Positions 32,747-41,800 are shown, counted from the stretch's first letter. The stretch: DNA of 64,000 bases from Microbacterium oxydans (GCF_000956525.1 NZ_JYIW01000020.1:62001-126000), one strand, 5' to 3'. The notes: generated by a model from the sequence alone, not told the origin. Made by a program: numbers and translations.

Positions 32747-34186
32747 TCAGCGCGCCTCGCCGGAGCGCGCTCCGGCGGCGTCCTTCGGCATGAACACGGC
32801 GGCGATCAGCGTGAGGACCGCGGTGATCGCGACCGCGATGAAGACCCACACCGAGGCGTGGATGATGGTCGCCGGGTCATCCGCACCGGCTCCCTGGGCG
32901 ATGACCGTGTTCGAGATCGCACCGAACACCGCGACGCCGACCGCGCTGCCCGCCGAGCGCGCGAACGCGTTCATGCCGGTGACGGCTCCGCGTTCGCCCC
33001 AGCCGACCGAGGCCTGAGCTGCGATCAGGGTCGGCGCCGCGCTCCAGCCGAGCCCGAAGCCGAACAGGAATGCGACGGCCGCGACCGTGAACGGGTTCGG
33101 CCAGGAAGCGACGGCCGCCAGCGTGATGGCCGCGACCGTGGTGATGCTCATGCCGATGAGCGTCGTGCGGCGGAAGCCGATGCGCAGATAGAGCCGCCCT
33201 GCGTTGGCGGCGGACAGCGGCCAACCGAGCGTCAGTGCCGCGACGGCGAGCCCTGACAGCAGCGGAGCGATGCCGGTCGACCCCTCGAGGTACGCCGGGG
33301 CGAAGCTCGTGACGCCGAGCATCAGCGCACCGACGCCCAACGACACGATCGTGGTCGTGAGGATGAGTGGCCGTGCAGCGAGGCGCAGGTCGACGATCGG
33401 CTCAGGCACCCGCCGCTCCACGAACCCGAAGGCCACGAGCGCGATCACACCGATGCCGAAGCAGATCACGCTCTGCACCGAGAGCCATGCCCAGGCGTTG
33501 CCGCCCTCCAGCATCCCCAGGATGATGCCGGTGAGCCCGACCGTGAGCAGCAGCGCCCCGCCGTAGTCGATGCGATGCCGAACCGTCTGCTTCTCCTCGT
33601 GGTACTTGCGCAGCAGCATCCATCCCGCGATCAGGCAGAGCGGGATGTTCACCCAGAAGATCCACCGCCAGGCGTCGAGCTGAGCGAAGAGGCCGCCGAG
33701 CGCCGGACCGACCACCGAGGAGACCGCCCACACGCTCGCGATGTAGCCCTGCACCTTCGCGCGCTCAGCGACCGTGTAGATGTCGCCGACGATCGTCATC
33801 GACATGGGAGCGACGGCACCGGCGCCGAGGCCCTGGATGATCCGGAAGACGATCAGCGCGGGCATGCTCCACGCGAATCCGCAGAGGATCGAGCCGAGGA
33901 GGAAGAGGGCGATGCCGAGGATGATGATCGGCTTGCGACCGATGGTGTCGGCGAAGCGCGAGTAGATCGGCACGCTCACGGCCTGCGCCAGGAGGTATAC
34001 GGAGAACAGCCACGGGAACTGCTGGTAGCTGCCGAGATCGCGCACGATGCTCGGGACCGCGGTGGCGAGGATCGTCGCGTCGATCGCGATGAGCCCGGTC
34101 GACAGCATCAGCGCCCCGAGGACCGGCCCGCGCTTCGACCGCAGTCCGATGGAGGCGCGTTCGACGGAGGCAGTCACCTCAGGCAC
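32747..34186 (-). CDS. MFS multidrug exporter, DHA2 type
   Basis: A 479-residue transporter from GTG at 34186 with about 14 membrane helices. DATILATAVPSIVRDL (motif D1-like), FADTIGRKPIIILGIALF (motif A, GRK) and WRWIFWVNIPLCLIAGWML are typical of the EmrB/QacA family. It exports hydrophobic compounds by proton antiport. It is convergent with purB. The two membrane-protein genes upstream on the same strand are separated by a short gap. Confidence 0.88.
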   Translation of the reverse strand: MPEVTASVERASIGLRSKRGPVLGALMLSTGLIAIDATILATAVPSIVRDLGSYQQFPWLFSVYLLAQAVSVPIYSRFADTIGRKPIIILGIALFLLGSILCGFAWSMPALIVFRIIQGLGAGAVAPMSMTIVGDIYTVAERAKVQGYIASVWAVSSVVGPALGGLFAQLDAWRWIFWVNIPLCLIAGWMLLRKYHEEKQTVRHRIDYGGALLLTVGLTGIILGMLEGGNAWAWLSVQSVICFGIGVIALVAFGFVERRVPEPIVDLRLAARPLILTTTIVSLGVGALMLGVTSFAPAYLEGSTGIAPLLSGLAVAALTLGWPLSAANAGRLYLRIGFRRTTLIGMSITTVAAITLAAVASWPNPFTVAAVAFLFGFGLGWSAAPTLIAAQASVGWGERGAVTGMNAFARSAGSAVGVAVFGAISNTVIAQGAGADDPATIIHASVWVFIAVAITAVLTLIAAVFMPKDAAGARSGEAR

Positions 34187-34205
34187 AAGCCGATGTGAGG
34201 CTCGG

Positions 34206-34562
34206 CTATTCCTTGCGGTCGCCCGACTCGCTCGCCGGCGCCGACGAATCGCTCGCGGGCTCCGGGTCGTACAGCACCGGGCGATCCACCGTCTTCGTGA
34301 CGTCGGCGGGATCGATCGCGAGCATCAGCATCGCCAGGATGAGCAGCGTCGCGATGAATGCGCCGCCGCCGACCACGAGGCCGAGCGCGACCGGGGTCAG
34401 CCCGTCGTAGGTGCCGTTCGCGATCGATGCGTTGACGCGCGCCGTGAAGGCACCGGTCGAGACGAGCGTGACGATCGTCGCGAAGACGCCGCAGCCCAGC
34501 GCGATCAGCAGCAGGTGCAGCGGGCGCAGGATGTCGCGGCGGCTGGGCTTCTCGTCGCTCAT
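34206..34562 (-). CDS. Small membrane protein, 118 aa
   Basis: Two membrane helices (about 17-36 and 60-82), a cytoplasmic N-terminus starting MSDEKPSRRDILRPLHLLLI and an acidic tail rich in Ser/Pro/Asp. No family is recognised. Its ATG overlaps the stop of the upstream multi-helix gene (34559-34562), so the two are coupled. Confidence 0.75.
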   Translation of the reverse strand: MSDEKPSRRDILRPLHLLLIALGCGVFATIVTLVSTGAFTARVNASIANGTYDGLTPVALGLVVGGGAFIATLLILAMLMLAIDPADVTKTVDRPVLYDPEPASDSSAPASESGDRKE

Positions 34563-35233
34563 CGCTCTCCTCCATGCGGGGCCGTCGCGGGGGCGGCATC
34601 GGGTCCGGGGTCAGGAGCGGCGGCGGCCGCGTCCTCGATCGGTGCGGCATCGAAGCGACGCGGCGTGAGGCCGGCGATCGCGAGGAACACGGCCACGACT
34701 GCGGCGTAGCCACCGAAGATCCCGACGCCGAGGATGATGCCGGACAGCACGAAGTCGCCTGCGCCGGTGATCGAGTACTCCTGGACGAATCCGGCGGGGA
34801 TCAGCAGCAGCAGGACGGCGAGCAGGATGCCGAAGGCACCGACCGTGATCGCATCGCGAGCGAGCGGGTCGGCCGCGCGACGTGCCCGCAGCCCCGCGAG
34901 CAGTTCGACGCCACCGCTGAGCACGCCCCAGGCGGCGACCACGATGAAGAAGAGGTCGTCGCTGCGCCACATCGGGACGCCAGAGACCATGCCGGCCACG
35001 ACGCCGATCGCGGCGAGGAGCACGGAGGACCAGCGCGAACCGGCCGGGAGCACGAGCCAGGCGGCGAGGATGTGCGCCAGGGCGGAGACGAAGACGAAGC
35101 CACTGAACACGGAGAGACCGATCGGCGCCGAGTGGTCCGACGAGAAGGTGATCATCAGCGCAGCGGCCGCGGCGAACAGCGCACGAAGCAGCTGGATGGT
35201 GCGCATCGTGAATGCGCGAGCAGGGGCAGACAT
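34559..35233 (-). CDS. Multi-helix membrane protein
   Basis: From ATG at 35233 the product is 224 residues, preceded by a GGAGGA stretch. It has six or seven hydrophobic helices (MRTIQLLRALFAAAAALMIT, FSGFVFVSALAHILAAWLVL, FFIVVAAWGVLSGGVELLAG, ITVGAFGILLAVLLLLIPAG, IILGVGIFGGYAAVVAVFLA) and a Pro/Ala/Asp-rich cytoplasmic tail. It resembles HdeD/DUF308-like membrane proteins. No function can be assigned. Overlap with the downstream gene indicates an operon. Confidence 0.75.
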   Translation of the reverse strand: MSAPARAFTMRTIQLLRALFAAAAALMITFSSDHSAPIGLSVFSGFVFVSALAHILAAWLVLPAGSRWSSVLLAAIGVVAGMVSGVPMWRSDDLFFIVVAAWGVLSGGVELLAGLRARRAADPLARDAITVGAFGILLAVLLLLIPAGFVQEYSITGAGDFVLSGIILGVGIFGGYAAVVAVFLAIAGLTPRRFDAAPIEDAAAAAPDPGPDAAPATAPHGGER

Positions 35234-35537
35234 GGCTGAGAAGGGTCCTCCGGGATGTTCCCCCCAGTCTACGCGGGGGTTCGGAGCGGTTGCCGCCGCG
35301 GACGGCGGCGCCGTCTCCGTGAGGCCCGCGGCTATCCCCAGATCACCGACGGGCCTCACGGAGCACGCAGCGAGGGGGGCGTCACTGCGTCTGACTGACG
35401 CTCCGTGTACTCGGGCACCCGGCGTACGGCGATCAGTCTGGCGACCACGGCGCATCCACCCCGTCCCTTGAGGCATCCACGCGCAGTCGTATGCTCACTC
35501 TAGAGCTGTGATCTTCACATACCGGAGGGGGCCTGTG
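35234..35537. other. Divergent gap with a 14-bp-stem palindrome
   Basis: About 300 bases between divergent genes, expected to hold both promoters. CTCCGTGAGGCCCG (35315-35328) and CGGGCCTCACGGAG (35350-35363) form a perfect 14-base inverted repeat with a 21-base loop. Neither neighbouring gene ends here, so it is not a simple terminator. A smaller GCCGCC/GGCGGC pair lies just left of it. Confidence 0.6.
35315..35363. repeat. Intergenic palindrome, 14-bp arms
   Basis: The arms at 35315-35328 and 35350-35363 are exactly complementary. The size resembles other repeated palindromes in this window, but the sequence is different. It may be a REP-like element or an operator in the divergent promoter region. 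Confidence 0.7.
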
Positions 35538-36461
35538 ATGACTTTGGGGACAGACCCGTTCGGGGTCAGGGATGACGCCTTCGCCGGCGCATTCCGAGAC
35601 GCGATCAACGCCAAGGGCGTGACGTTGACCCGCCTGGAGCGCCAGCTGAAGTCCCGTGGGAGCAGAGTCTCGCTGGCGACGCTGAGCTATTGGCGCTCCG
35701 GCGCCAGGCGCCCTGAGGGTCCGCAGTCGCTCGCCGCGCTGGCCGATATCGAGGAGCTGCTCGACCTCGAGGCCGGCGCGCTCACCGTGCTGCTCCGCTC
35801 GCACCGCACCGGACCGCTCGGCCCGAACCGGTTCCCGCTGGACGAGCAGGATCTCGAGCGGGCCGTGAAAGAGGCGTTCGCCGCCCTCGGGGCCGACTAT
35901 CCGGACACCTCACGGGAACTGACCACCCACTCGGTGACCGATGTGGATGCGAACGGCGACATCTCCTTCAGCATCACGCGCAGCATCGTGCAGTCGACGA
36001 CCGGGACGGTCGTGTCGATCCCGTTCCTCGAGATGACTCCGGGCGTGCGGACCCCGGCCCCCATCATCTCGGCGGTCGCCGGCGGTCACATCTCGGCGCG
36101 CTATTCACATCCGAACGGGGAGGTGCACGGCGTGCTGTTCGAGCTCGACGTGCCGCTGACGGCGCCGGACACTGCGGTGGTGGAGTGGTCGGTCGAGTAT
36201 CCGCCCGGGTATCCGGCGACGCGCGAGACCGGACACGCGGTGGCCCGTCAGTGCCGCGAGCTGCTCGTGTGGACACGGTTCCACCCCGATGCGCTGCCCG
36301 ACTGGTGCGAGGAGCGCATCGAGACGGCGGCGGGTTCGACGATCATCCCGGCGTCGCTCGGCGGAGGCACCTCGGTGCATCAGGTGCGCCGCGCCTTCGG
36401 ACCCGGCGTGCTGGAACTGCGCTGGGGCTACGGCGAGCGCACCGCCGATCAGCCGGGCTGA
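35538..36461 (+). CDS. HTH regulator with large sensor-like domain
   Basis: From ATG at 35538, with a GGAGGGGG site before it, the product is 307 residues. The first ~80 residues contain an XRE-like HTH (NAKGVTLTRLERQLKSRGSR, then LATLSYWRSGARRPEGPQSL). The remaining ~220 residues are beta-rich, without a recognised ligand domain. The GTGs at 35508 and 35535 are less likely starts. The 3' end overlaps the convergent rhodanese gene by 13 bases. Confidence 0.75.
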   Translation: MTLGTDPFGVRDDAFAGAFRDAINAKGVTLTRLERQLKSRGSRVSLATLSYWRSGARRPEGPQSLAALADIEELLDLEAGALTVLLRSHRTGPLGPNRFPLDEQDLERAVKEAFAALGADYPDTSRELTTHSVTDVDANGDISFSITRSIVQSTTGTVVSIPFLEMTPGVRTPAPIISAVAGGHISARYSHPNGEVHGVLFELDVPLTAPDTAVVEWSVEYPPGYPATRETGHAVARQCRELLVWTRFHPDALPDWCEERIETAAGSTIIPASLGGGTSVHQVRRAFGPGVLELRWGYGERTADQPG

Positions 36462-37285
36462 TCCCCCGTCGCGACCGGACGGCCAGGCGTGTTCGACCAC
36501 TGGCTCCACGAGCCGGGGAACACCTTCGCGTCGATCCCGATCTCCTGCAGGATCAGCACGGAGTGCGCCGCCGTGATCCCGGATCCGCAGTAGGCGGCCA
36601 CCGGAGTGCCCGCCGTCACGCCGACCGCGGCGAAGTTCGCGCGGACCGTGTCTCGATCGAGCAGCTTGCCCTCCGCGTCGAGGTGCACGCCGGTCGGGAG
36701 GTTGTGCGCTCCGGGGATGTGCCCGGCCACCGGGTCGAGCGGCTCGGTCTCACCGCGGTAGCGCTCGGGCGCGCGCACATCGAGCAGGACACCGGATGCC
36801 GGGAACGCGGCGGCCTCGTCGATCGTGAGCGCCTCCGCACCGATCTCGCCCAGCACGACGTCACCGGGCTCGGGTTCGACGTCGTCGGTCGTGACGTCGA
36901 ATCCGGCAGCCTGCCACCCGCGGATGCCGCCGTCGAGCACCCGCACGTCGACACCGCCCTGACGAAGCAGCCACCAGGCGCGGGACGCCGCCAGCCCCTT
37001 GGCGTCGTCGTAGGCGACCACGGTGTCACCGGCGTGCACGCCCCACCGACGAGCCGCGGCCTGCAGCGTCTCGGTCGACGGCAGCGGATGGCGGCCCTCG
37101 CTCGGCTCGCCGTGCGTGGCGAGCTCGGTGTGGAGCGGCACGTACACGGCTCCCGGGATGTGCCCCGCGAGATAGTCGGCGTGACCGTCCGGTCGGTCGA
37201 GGCGCCAGCGCACGTCGAGCACGCGCACCGGCGTCTCGGCAGTCAGCAGGTCGTGCAGCTCGTCCGCGGTGATGAAGTTGGTCAT
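36449..37285 (-). CDS. Two-domain sulfurtransferase (rhodanese)
   Basis: A 278-residue protein with an inactive N-terminal rhodanese domain (LDVRWRLDRPDGHADYLAGH, residues 23-42) and an active C-terminal one (LLDVRAPERYRGETEPLDPV, then catalytic Cys in AAYCGSGITAAHS near 234). These are thiosulfate- or 3-mercaptopyruvate-sulfurtransferases that move sulfane sulfur to thiols. Domain order and length are normal. The end overlaps the convergent regulator by 13 bases. Confidence 0.9.
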   Translation of the reverse strand: MTNFITADELHDLLTAETPVRVLDVRWRLDRPDGHADYLAGHIPGAVYVPLHTELATHGEPSEGRHPLPSTETLQAAARRWGVHAGDTVVAYDDAKGLAASRAWWLLRQGGVDVRVLDGGIRGWQAAGFDVTTDDVEPEPGDVVLGEIGAEALTIDEAAAFPASGVLLDVRAPERYRGETEPLDPVAGHIPGAHNLPTGVHLDAEGKLLDRDTVRANFAAVGVTAGTPVAAYCGSGITAAHSVLILQEIGIDAKVFPGSWSQWSNTPGRPVATGDQPG

Positions 37286-37401
37286 GCTGCGAGGCTACCC
37301 ACTCGATCACCGGGCGACCCCGAGCATGTCGGATTCTGACGTGAGATCGCGGGTGGCATCCGGCGCTAGGCTCGATCCGGCACCGACGAGAAAGGGTCAT
37401 C

Positions 37402-38304
37402 ATGCCCTCACGTCTGCGCTGGATGCGCCTGCAGCCGCAGGAGCTCGCATTGATCGGCATCACTGCGGTCTGGGGCAGCACGTTCCTGCTCGTGCACTGG
37501 GCCATGCAGCATTCGGGCCCGTGGTTCTTCGTCGGGCTGCGGTTCCTCGTCGCCGGCCTCATCAGCGTCGTGATCTTCCGCAGAGTGCTGCGCGACATCC
37601 GCTGGCGCGACATCGGAGCCGGCGTCGCGATCGGCGTGATGATCTACCTCGGCTACGGTCTGCAGACCGTCGGCCTGCAGACCATCGACAGCAGCACCTC
37701 TGCGTTCATCACCGCGATGTACGTGCCGCTCGTGCCGCTCGCGCAGTGGGCGGTGTTCCGCAAGCGACCGCCGGCGATGGCGTTCGTGGGCGCGGGGCTC
37801 GCCTTCGTCGGGCTGCTGCTGATCGCTGGACCGGCTGCCTTCTCCCTGACCCTCGGCGCCGGTGAGATCGCGACGATGCTCAGCACGCTGCCGATCGCGG
37901 CCGAGATCATCCTCATCAGCGTGTTCGCGGGCAGGATCGACCTCGGGCGCATCACGATCGTGCAGCTGCTCACCGCCGGCATCCTCGGCCTGCTCACGAT
38001 GCCGGCCGTCGGCGAGGGCCTCCCGGAGTTCTCCTGGATCTGGGTCGGCTGCGCTGTCGGCCTCGGCGCCGCGAGCTGCCTGATCCAGCTGACGATGAAC
38101 TGGGCGCAGCAGTCGGTCTCGCCGACCCGCGCCACGATCATCTACGCCGGCGAGCCGGTCTGGGCCGGCGTGATCGGGCGCATCGCCGGCGAGCGCCTCC
38201 CCGCGACGGCGCTGGTCGGCGGGGCGCTCGTCGTGCTCGGCATCCTGGCCAGCGAGCTGAAGCTGGTGCGGCGTTCGCGAGCAGCCAGCCGACGAGCAGA
38301 CTGA
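37402..38304 (+). CDS. EamA/DMT-family transporter
   Basis: A 300-residue membrane protein with ten hydrophobic helices in two homologous EamA halves. The first starts LALIGITAVWGSTFLLVHWA; the second ends with RATIIYAGEPVWAGVIGRIA, the usual 'a.....EPv.a.l.g' motif, and LVGGALVVLGILASEL. The family exports amino acids or small metabolites; the substrate is unknown. An AAAGGG site precedes the ATG. Confidence 0.88.
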   Translation: MPSRLRWMRLQPQELALIGITAVWGSTFLLVHWAMQHSGPWFFVGLRFLVAGLISVVIFRRVLRDIRWRDIGAGVAIGVMIYLGYGLQTVGLQTIDSSTSAFITAMYVPLVPLAQWAVFRKRPPAMAFVGAGLAFVGLLLIAGPAAFSLTLGAGEIATMLSTLPIAAEIILISVFAGRIDLGRITIVQLLTAGILGLLTMPAVGEGLPEFSWIWVGCAVGLGAASCLIQLTMNWAQQSVSPTRATIIYAGEPVWAGVIGRIAGERLPATALVGGALVVLGILASELKLVRRSRAASRRAD

Positions 38305-38346
38305 GACTCCCGGGAATACCCGGGCGCGCGGCGCGTTTCACCACTC

Positions 38347-39000
38347 ATGATTGAAACTTCAACCGTCATCGCGACCGAGCGGACCCGGGTGCGCGTCCCC
38401 CTGCGTTTCGCGGACGGCTACGCGACGACGGCCGACGTCGTCACCTTCGATGGGCTCGTCGACGGGCGCGAGCACCTGCTGCTGGGGCTCGGCGACTGGC
38501 GCGCAGCCCTCGAACGCGTCGCCGCCGGGGGCGACGCCCCGCTCGTGCGACCGCACAGCGAGTGCCTGACCGGCGACGTGTTCGGGTCGGAGCGCTGCGA
38601 CTGCGGTCCGCAGCTGCGTGAAGCCGTCGAGCGGATCGCCGCCGAGGGCGGCTTCCTGCTCTACCTGCGCCAGGAGGGCCGCGGCATCGGCCTGTACGCC
38701 AAGCTCGACGCGTACGCGCTGCAGGACGCCGGGCTCGACACCTACGAGGCCAACCTGGCACTCGGTCGCGGCGAAGACGAGCGCGACTACACCGTCGCCG
38801 CCCAGATGCTGCGAGCGGTCGGCGTCGACAGCATCCGCCTGCTCAGCAACAACCCCGACAAGGCCACCCAGCTCGAAGCCCTCGGCATCCGAGTCACCGA
38901 CCGGGTCCCCACCGAGGTGCACCTGTCGGAGGCCAACACCCGCTACCTGCAGGCGAAGCGCGACCACACCGCGCACACGCTCGACCTGTCCGCCGCGTGA
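38347..39000 (+). CDS. ribA: GTP cyclohydrolase II
   Basis: A 217-residue stand-alone RibA. RPHSECLTGDVFGSERCDCG (residues about 70-89) carries the three zinc cysteines and the HSEC substrate motif. RQEGRGIGL (about 112-120) and LLSNNPDKATQL (about 163) complete the active site. It opens GTP and releases formate to start riboflavin synthesis. It lacks the RibB domain usual in riboflavin-operon copies, so it may be a second copy. The MarR gene follows after 14 bases. Confidence 0.93.
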   Translation: MIETSTVIATERTRVRVPLRFADGYATTADVVTFDGLVDGREHLLLGLGDWRAALERVAAGGDAPLVRPHSECLTGDVFGSERCDCGPQLREAVERIAAEGGFLLYLRQEGRGIGLYAKLDAYALQDAGLDTYEANLALGRGEDERDYTVAAQMLRAVGVDSIRLLSNNPDKATQLEALGIRVTDRVPTEVHLSEANTRYLQAKRDHTAHTLDLSAA

Positions 39001-39014
39001 CACCAGGGAGCGCA

Positions 39015-39488
39015 ATGACGCAGACGCCGCAGCATCCGCGTCGACTCGACGACGCCGAGATGGACACCTGGCTGCCGGTCATCCGATTCGTGCAGCTGCT
39101 GCCGCAGGTGCTCGACCGCACCCTGAAAGACGAGGTCGGGCTCAACCACGCGCGCTACGCGATCCTGATCACGCTCGCAGGCCAGGGTGCGGATGCCGTC
39201 ACGATGACCGAGCTCGCCCACATCGCAGGGCTCAGCCGATCGCGCCTGAGCCACGCCCTCGACTCGCTCGAGGAGCGCGGCTGGGTCGCTCGCACGTCAT
39301 GCGGCAGCGACAAGCGCACGCTGTCGGCAACGCTGACACCGGCGGGGCGGGAGATGCTGCGCGCCGCCGCCCCGGTCCATGTCGAACAGGTGCGCGAGCT
39401 CGTGCTCGACCCGCTCAGCGACGAGGAGCGCGAACAGCTGCGCTCGATCCTCGGCAAGCTGCTCCCCGGGGTGACCGCCGCGCTCTGA
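39015..39488 (+). CDS. MarR-family transcriptional regulator
   Basis: A 157-residue MarR protein; ATG at 39015 has an AGGGAG site. The winged helix comprises TMTELAHIAGLSRSRLSHAL and ALDSLEERGWVARTSCGSDK, then RTLSATLTPAGREML as the wing. It follows ribA closely and may be cotranscribed. The ligand is unknown. Confidence 0.9.
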   Translation: MTQTPQHPRRLDDAEMDTWLPVIRFVQLLPQVLDRTLKDEVGLNHARYAILITLAGQGADAVTMTELAHIAGLSRSRLSHALDSLEERGWVARTSCGSDKRTLSATLTPAGREMLRAAAPVHVEQVRELVLDPLSDEEREQLRSILGKLLPGVTAAL

Positions 39489-39510
39489 CGGCCTGCGGGC
39501 AGCGCGCACT

Positions 39511-39541
39511 CGAGCCGTTCTGCTCTGAGCAGAACCGCTCG
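39511..39541. terminator. Hairpin after the marR gene
   Basis: GTTCTGCTC and GAGCAGAAC are perfect 9-base arms around one base, extended by CGAGC/GCTCG after one mismatch. It lies 23 bases after the MarR stop and 33 before the next start, so it is a terminator or an operator of the XRE gene. Confidence 0.55.
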
Positions 39542-39573
39542 AACGGGGCCGGTGGCGCGGATTACCGTGAGGC

Positions 39574-39927
39574 ATGGCCGACATCGCCCCGTTCCCCCGC
39601 GCACCCCGTCCAGCCCGATCGCCGCAGAGCGCACCGGAGCCCCTGTGGCGCCACCTGCTCGGCGAACAGCTGCGCCGGCGACGACACGAGCGTGACGAGA
39701 TCCTCTCGGCGACCGCCGATCGCGCAGGGGTGTCGCCGCAGTACCTCTCCGAGGTGGAGCGCGGACTCAAGGAGCCGTCGAGCGAGATGATCGCGGCGAT
39801 CGCCGGAGCCCTCGACACGAGCCTGATCGAGCTCACCAGCGCGATCGCCGACGAACTCCGATCGGTCACGGCCCCGGCATCCGCCACCGTCTCGGCATCC
39901 GGCGCCGTCTTCGCACTCGCCGCCTGA
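39574..39927 (+). CDS. ClgR-like XRE regulator
   Basis: A 117-residue protein with the ClgR-type HTH: LGEQLRRRRHERDEILSATA followed by VSPQYLSEVERGLKEPSSEM. ClgR activates clpP and clpC genes in actinobacteria, and this gene is convergent with two clpP genes 25 bases away, which supports the same role. The N-terminal 20 residues are Pro/Arg-rich and variable. The C-terminus ends in a short nonpolar tail, as ClgR proteins that are themselves Clp substrates do. Confidence 0.75.
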   Translation: MADIAPFPRAPRPARSPQSAPEPLWRHLLGEQLRRRRHERDEILSATADRAGVSPQYLSEVERGLKEPSSEMIAAIAGALDTSLIELTSAIADELRSVTAPASATVSASGAVFALAA

Positions 39928-39952
39928 GCCCCGCGAGCCGCGACCGCCGTGA

Positions 39953-40546
39953 CTAGGCCGATCGCGCGCCGAGCACGGTGTCGATCAGGCCGTACTCGCG
40001 CGCGGCCGTCGCCGTGAAGACGCGGTCCCGATCGGTGTCGATGCGCAGCTCGCCGAGCGCGCGGCCGCTGTGCCTGGCCAGGATCTCCTCCATGTCGGAC
40101 CGAACGCGCACGACCTCATCCGCGGCGAGGATGAGATCAGGGATCGCGCCGCGCGACTGGCCGGCCGGCTGATGCAGCACGATCCTCGCGTGCGCGAGCG
40201 CCGCCCGCTCCCCCGGCGCACCCGCGGCGACCAGCAGCGCGGCAGGCCCGATCGCCTGGCCGACGCAGGTCGTCGCGATCACCGGACGGATGTGCTGCAT
40301 CGTGTCGTAGATCGCGAGCGCAGCCCCAGGGTCACCGCCCTCGCTGTTGATGTAGAACTGGACCGGGCTCTCCGGGCTGTCGGCGTCGAGATGCAGCAGC
40401 TGCGCGATCAGCGCGTTCGCCACCCCGGCGTCGATCCCGGTGCCCAGGTAGATGACGCGCTCCGCGAGCAGGTGCGAGTAGACGTCCATGATGCGCTCTC
40501 CGCGCGGATGCTGCGCGATCACGTTCGGGATCGTGTAGCCGCTCAT
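39953..40546 (-). CDS. ClpP paralogue lacking the catalytic serine
   Basis: A 197-residue ClpP. The substrate-binding and handle regions are normal (FYINSEGGDPGAALAIYDTM). The catalytic His is His125 in VLHQPAG and the acidic residue is in RIDTDRDRVFTA. The Ser position, 25 residues before the His, is Gly100 in CVGQAIGPAALL where active ClpP has GQAASMG. The subunit should be inactive and act as a structural partner, as ClpR does. It overlaps the preceding clpP gene by four bases, consistent with a mixed complex. Confidence 0.85.
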   Translation of the reverse strand: MSGYTIPNVIAQHPRGERIMDVYSHLLAERVIYLGTGIDAGVANALIAQLLHLDADSPESPVQFYINSEGGDPGAALAIYDTMQHIRPVIATTCVGQAIGPAALLVAAGAPGERAALAHARIVLHQPAGQSRGAIPDLILAADEVVRVRSDMEEILARHSGRALGELRIDTDRDRVFTATAAREYGLIDTVLGARSA

Positions 40547-41157
40547 GCGCTCGTCCCCAATCCGACGCGCTCGCGCTGGCGCGGCATCACCTGCGCGATC
40601 GACGCGACGACCTCGTCGATGAATCCGTAGTCCCTGGCCTGGGTGGCGGTGTACCAGCGGTCATGCAGGGAGTCCTCGAAGATGCGCTCGACCGGCTGCC
40701 CCGTATCGTCCGCGATCAGGCCGAGCACGGTGTCGCGCATGTGCCTGAGGTCGTCCGCCTGGGTCTCGATCTCGCCGGCCGAGCCGCCGATGCCTGCCGA
40801 CCCCTGATGCATCAGGATCCGGGCGTGCGGGAGCGCTCGTCGCTTGCCGCCGGTCCCCGCCGAGAGCAGGAACTGCCCCGCACTGCAGGCGAGCCCGAGC
40901 GCCAGGGTCGCGACGTCGTTCGGGATCAGGCGCATGATGTCGCGGATCGCGAGCATCGATGGCACCGAGCCGCCGGGCGAATGGATCCAGAGGGCGATGT
41001 CGGCACGAGGATCCTCGGCGGACAGCGTCAACAGCTGCGTCATCAGCAGCGTGCCGTTGTCGTCGTCGAGCGCTCCGTCGAGCACCAGCACGCGCTCGTG
41101 GAACAGGGCGCGGCGGGCTTCGGGACCGAACTGCGGGATGGGGCTGTCTTCGCTCAT
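40543..41157 (-). CDS. clpP: ATP-dependent Clp protease proteolytic subunit
   Basis: From ATG at 41157 the product is 204 residues with an intact triad: Ser92 in LACSAGQFLLSAG, His117 in ILMHQGSAG and Asp162 in EDSLHDRWYTA. WIHSPGGSVPSMLAIRDIM is the conserved substrate-cleft strand. It forms a coupled pair with the Ser-less paralogue downstream. The two are probably an accessory ClpP ring under control of the ClgR-like gene. Confidence 0.9.
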   Translation of the reverse strand: MSEDSPIPQFGPEARRALFHERVLVLDGALDDDNGTLLMTQLLTLSAEDPRADIALWIHSPGGSVPSMLAIRDIMRLIPNDVATLALGLACSAGQFLLSAGTGGKRRALPHARILMHQGSAGIGGSAGEIETQADDLRHMRDTVLGLIADDTGQPVERIFEDSLHDRWYTATQARDYGFIDEVVASIAQVMPRQRERVGLGTSA

Positions 41158-41295
41158 GCCCCCAGCATCCGTCGCGGTGCGCGTGGCGGCATCCGTTTCC
41201 GCCCTGGGCCGATCTGCCGTGAGCGGAGCGACACTGCAGCTGCCCGAAAGGAGGGCGTAACACCCCCGAATCATGACGCTCGTACGCTCGGCAGC

Positions 41296-41790
41296 ATGGC
41301 GAAGAAGGAACCGAAGAACCAGGATGACGCCCAGGCGCCGGCATGGCAGTGGTCGGAGGACGGCCTCAACTTCCGCACCCGCAAGTGGGTGCGACCGGAA
41401 GACCTGAACGCGAACGGATCGCTGTTCGGCGGCAGCCTGCTGAAGTGGATCGACGAGGAGGCCGCGATCTACGCGATCGTGCAGCTCGGCAACTACCGGG
41501 CGGTCACGAAGCACATCTCGGCGATCGACTTCGAGGCGTCGGCCGTGCAGGGTGACCTGATCGAGATCGGCCTGCAGGCCACGCACTTCGGACGCACCTC
41601 GCTGACCATGCGCGCGGTGGCCCGCAACATGATCACTCGCAAGCGCATCCTCACGATCGAGAAGATCGTGTTCGTGAGCCTCGACGAGGACGGCGTGCCC
41701 ACCCCGCACGGCTACAGCGAGATCACGTACAACCGCGATCGGATGCCGACCGAGCGACTCGCCACCGGCACGATCCGCCTACCCAACTAG
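41296..41790 (+). CDS. Acyl-CoA thioesterase (hotdog fold)
   Basis: A 164-residue hotdog protein. VRPEDLNANGSLFGGSLLKW, then IDEEAAIYA, is the active-site helix with the Asn-Gly-x-Leu-Phe-Gly-Gly pattern and an acidic residue, as in the YciA/BACH family. DRMPTERL marks the C-terminal end. It hydrolyses acyl-CoA to free acid and CoA. The gene is convergent with the trans-sulfuration gene; repeat DNA lies in between. Confidence 0.85.
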   Translation: MAKKEPKNQDDAQAPAWQWSEDGLNFRTRKWVRPEDLNANGSLFGGSLLKWIDEEAAIYAIVQLGNYRAVTKHISAIDFEASAVQGDLIEIGLQATHFGRTSLTMRAVARNMITRKRILTIEKIVFVSLDEDGVPTPHGYSEITYNRDRMPTERLATGTIRLPN

Positions 41791-41800
41791 CCCCCCTCTC

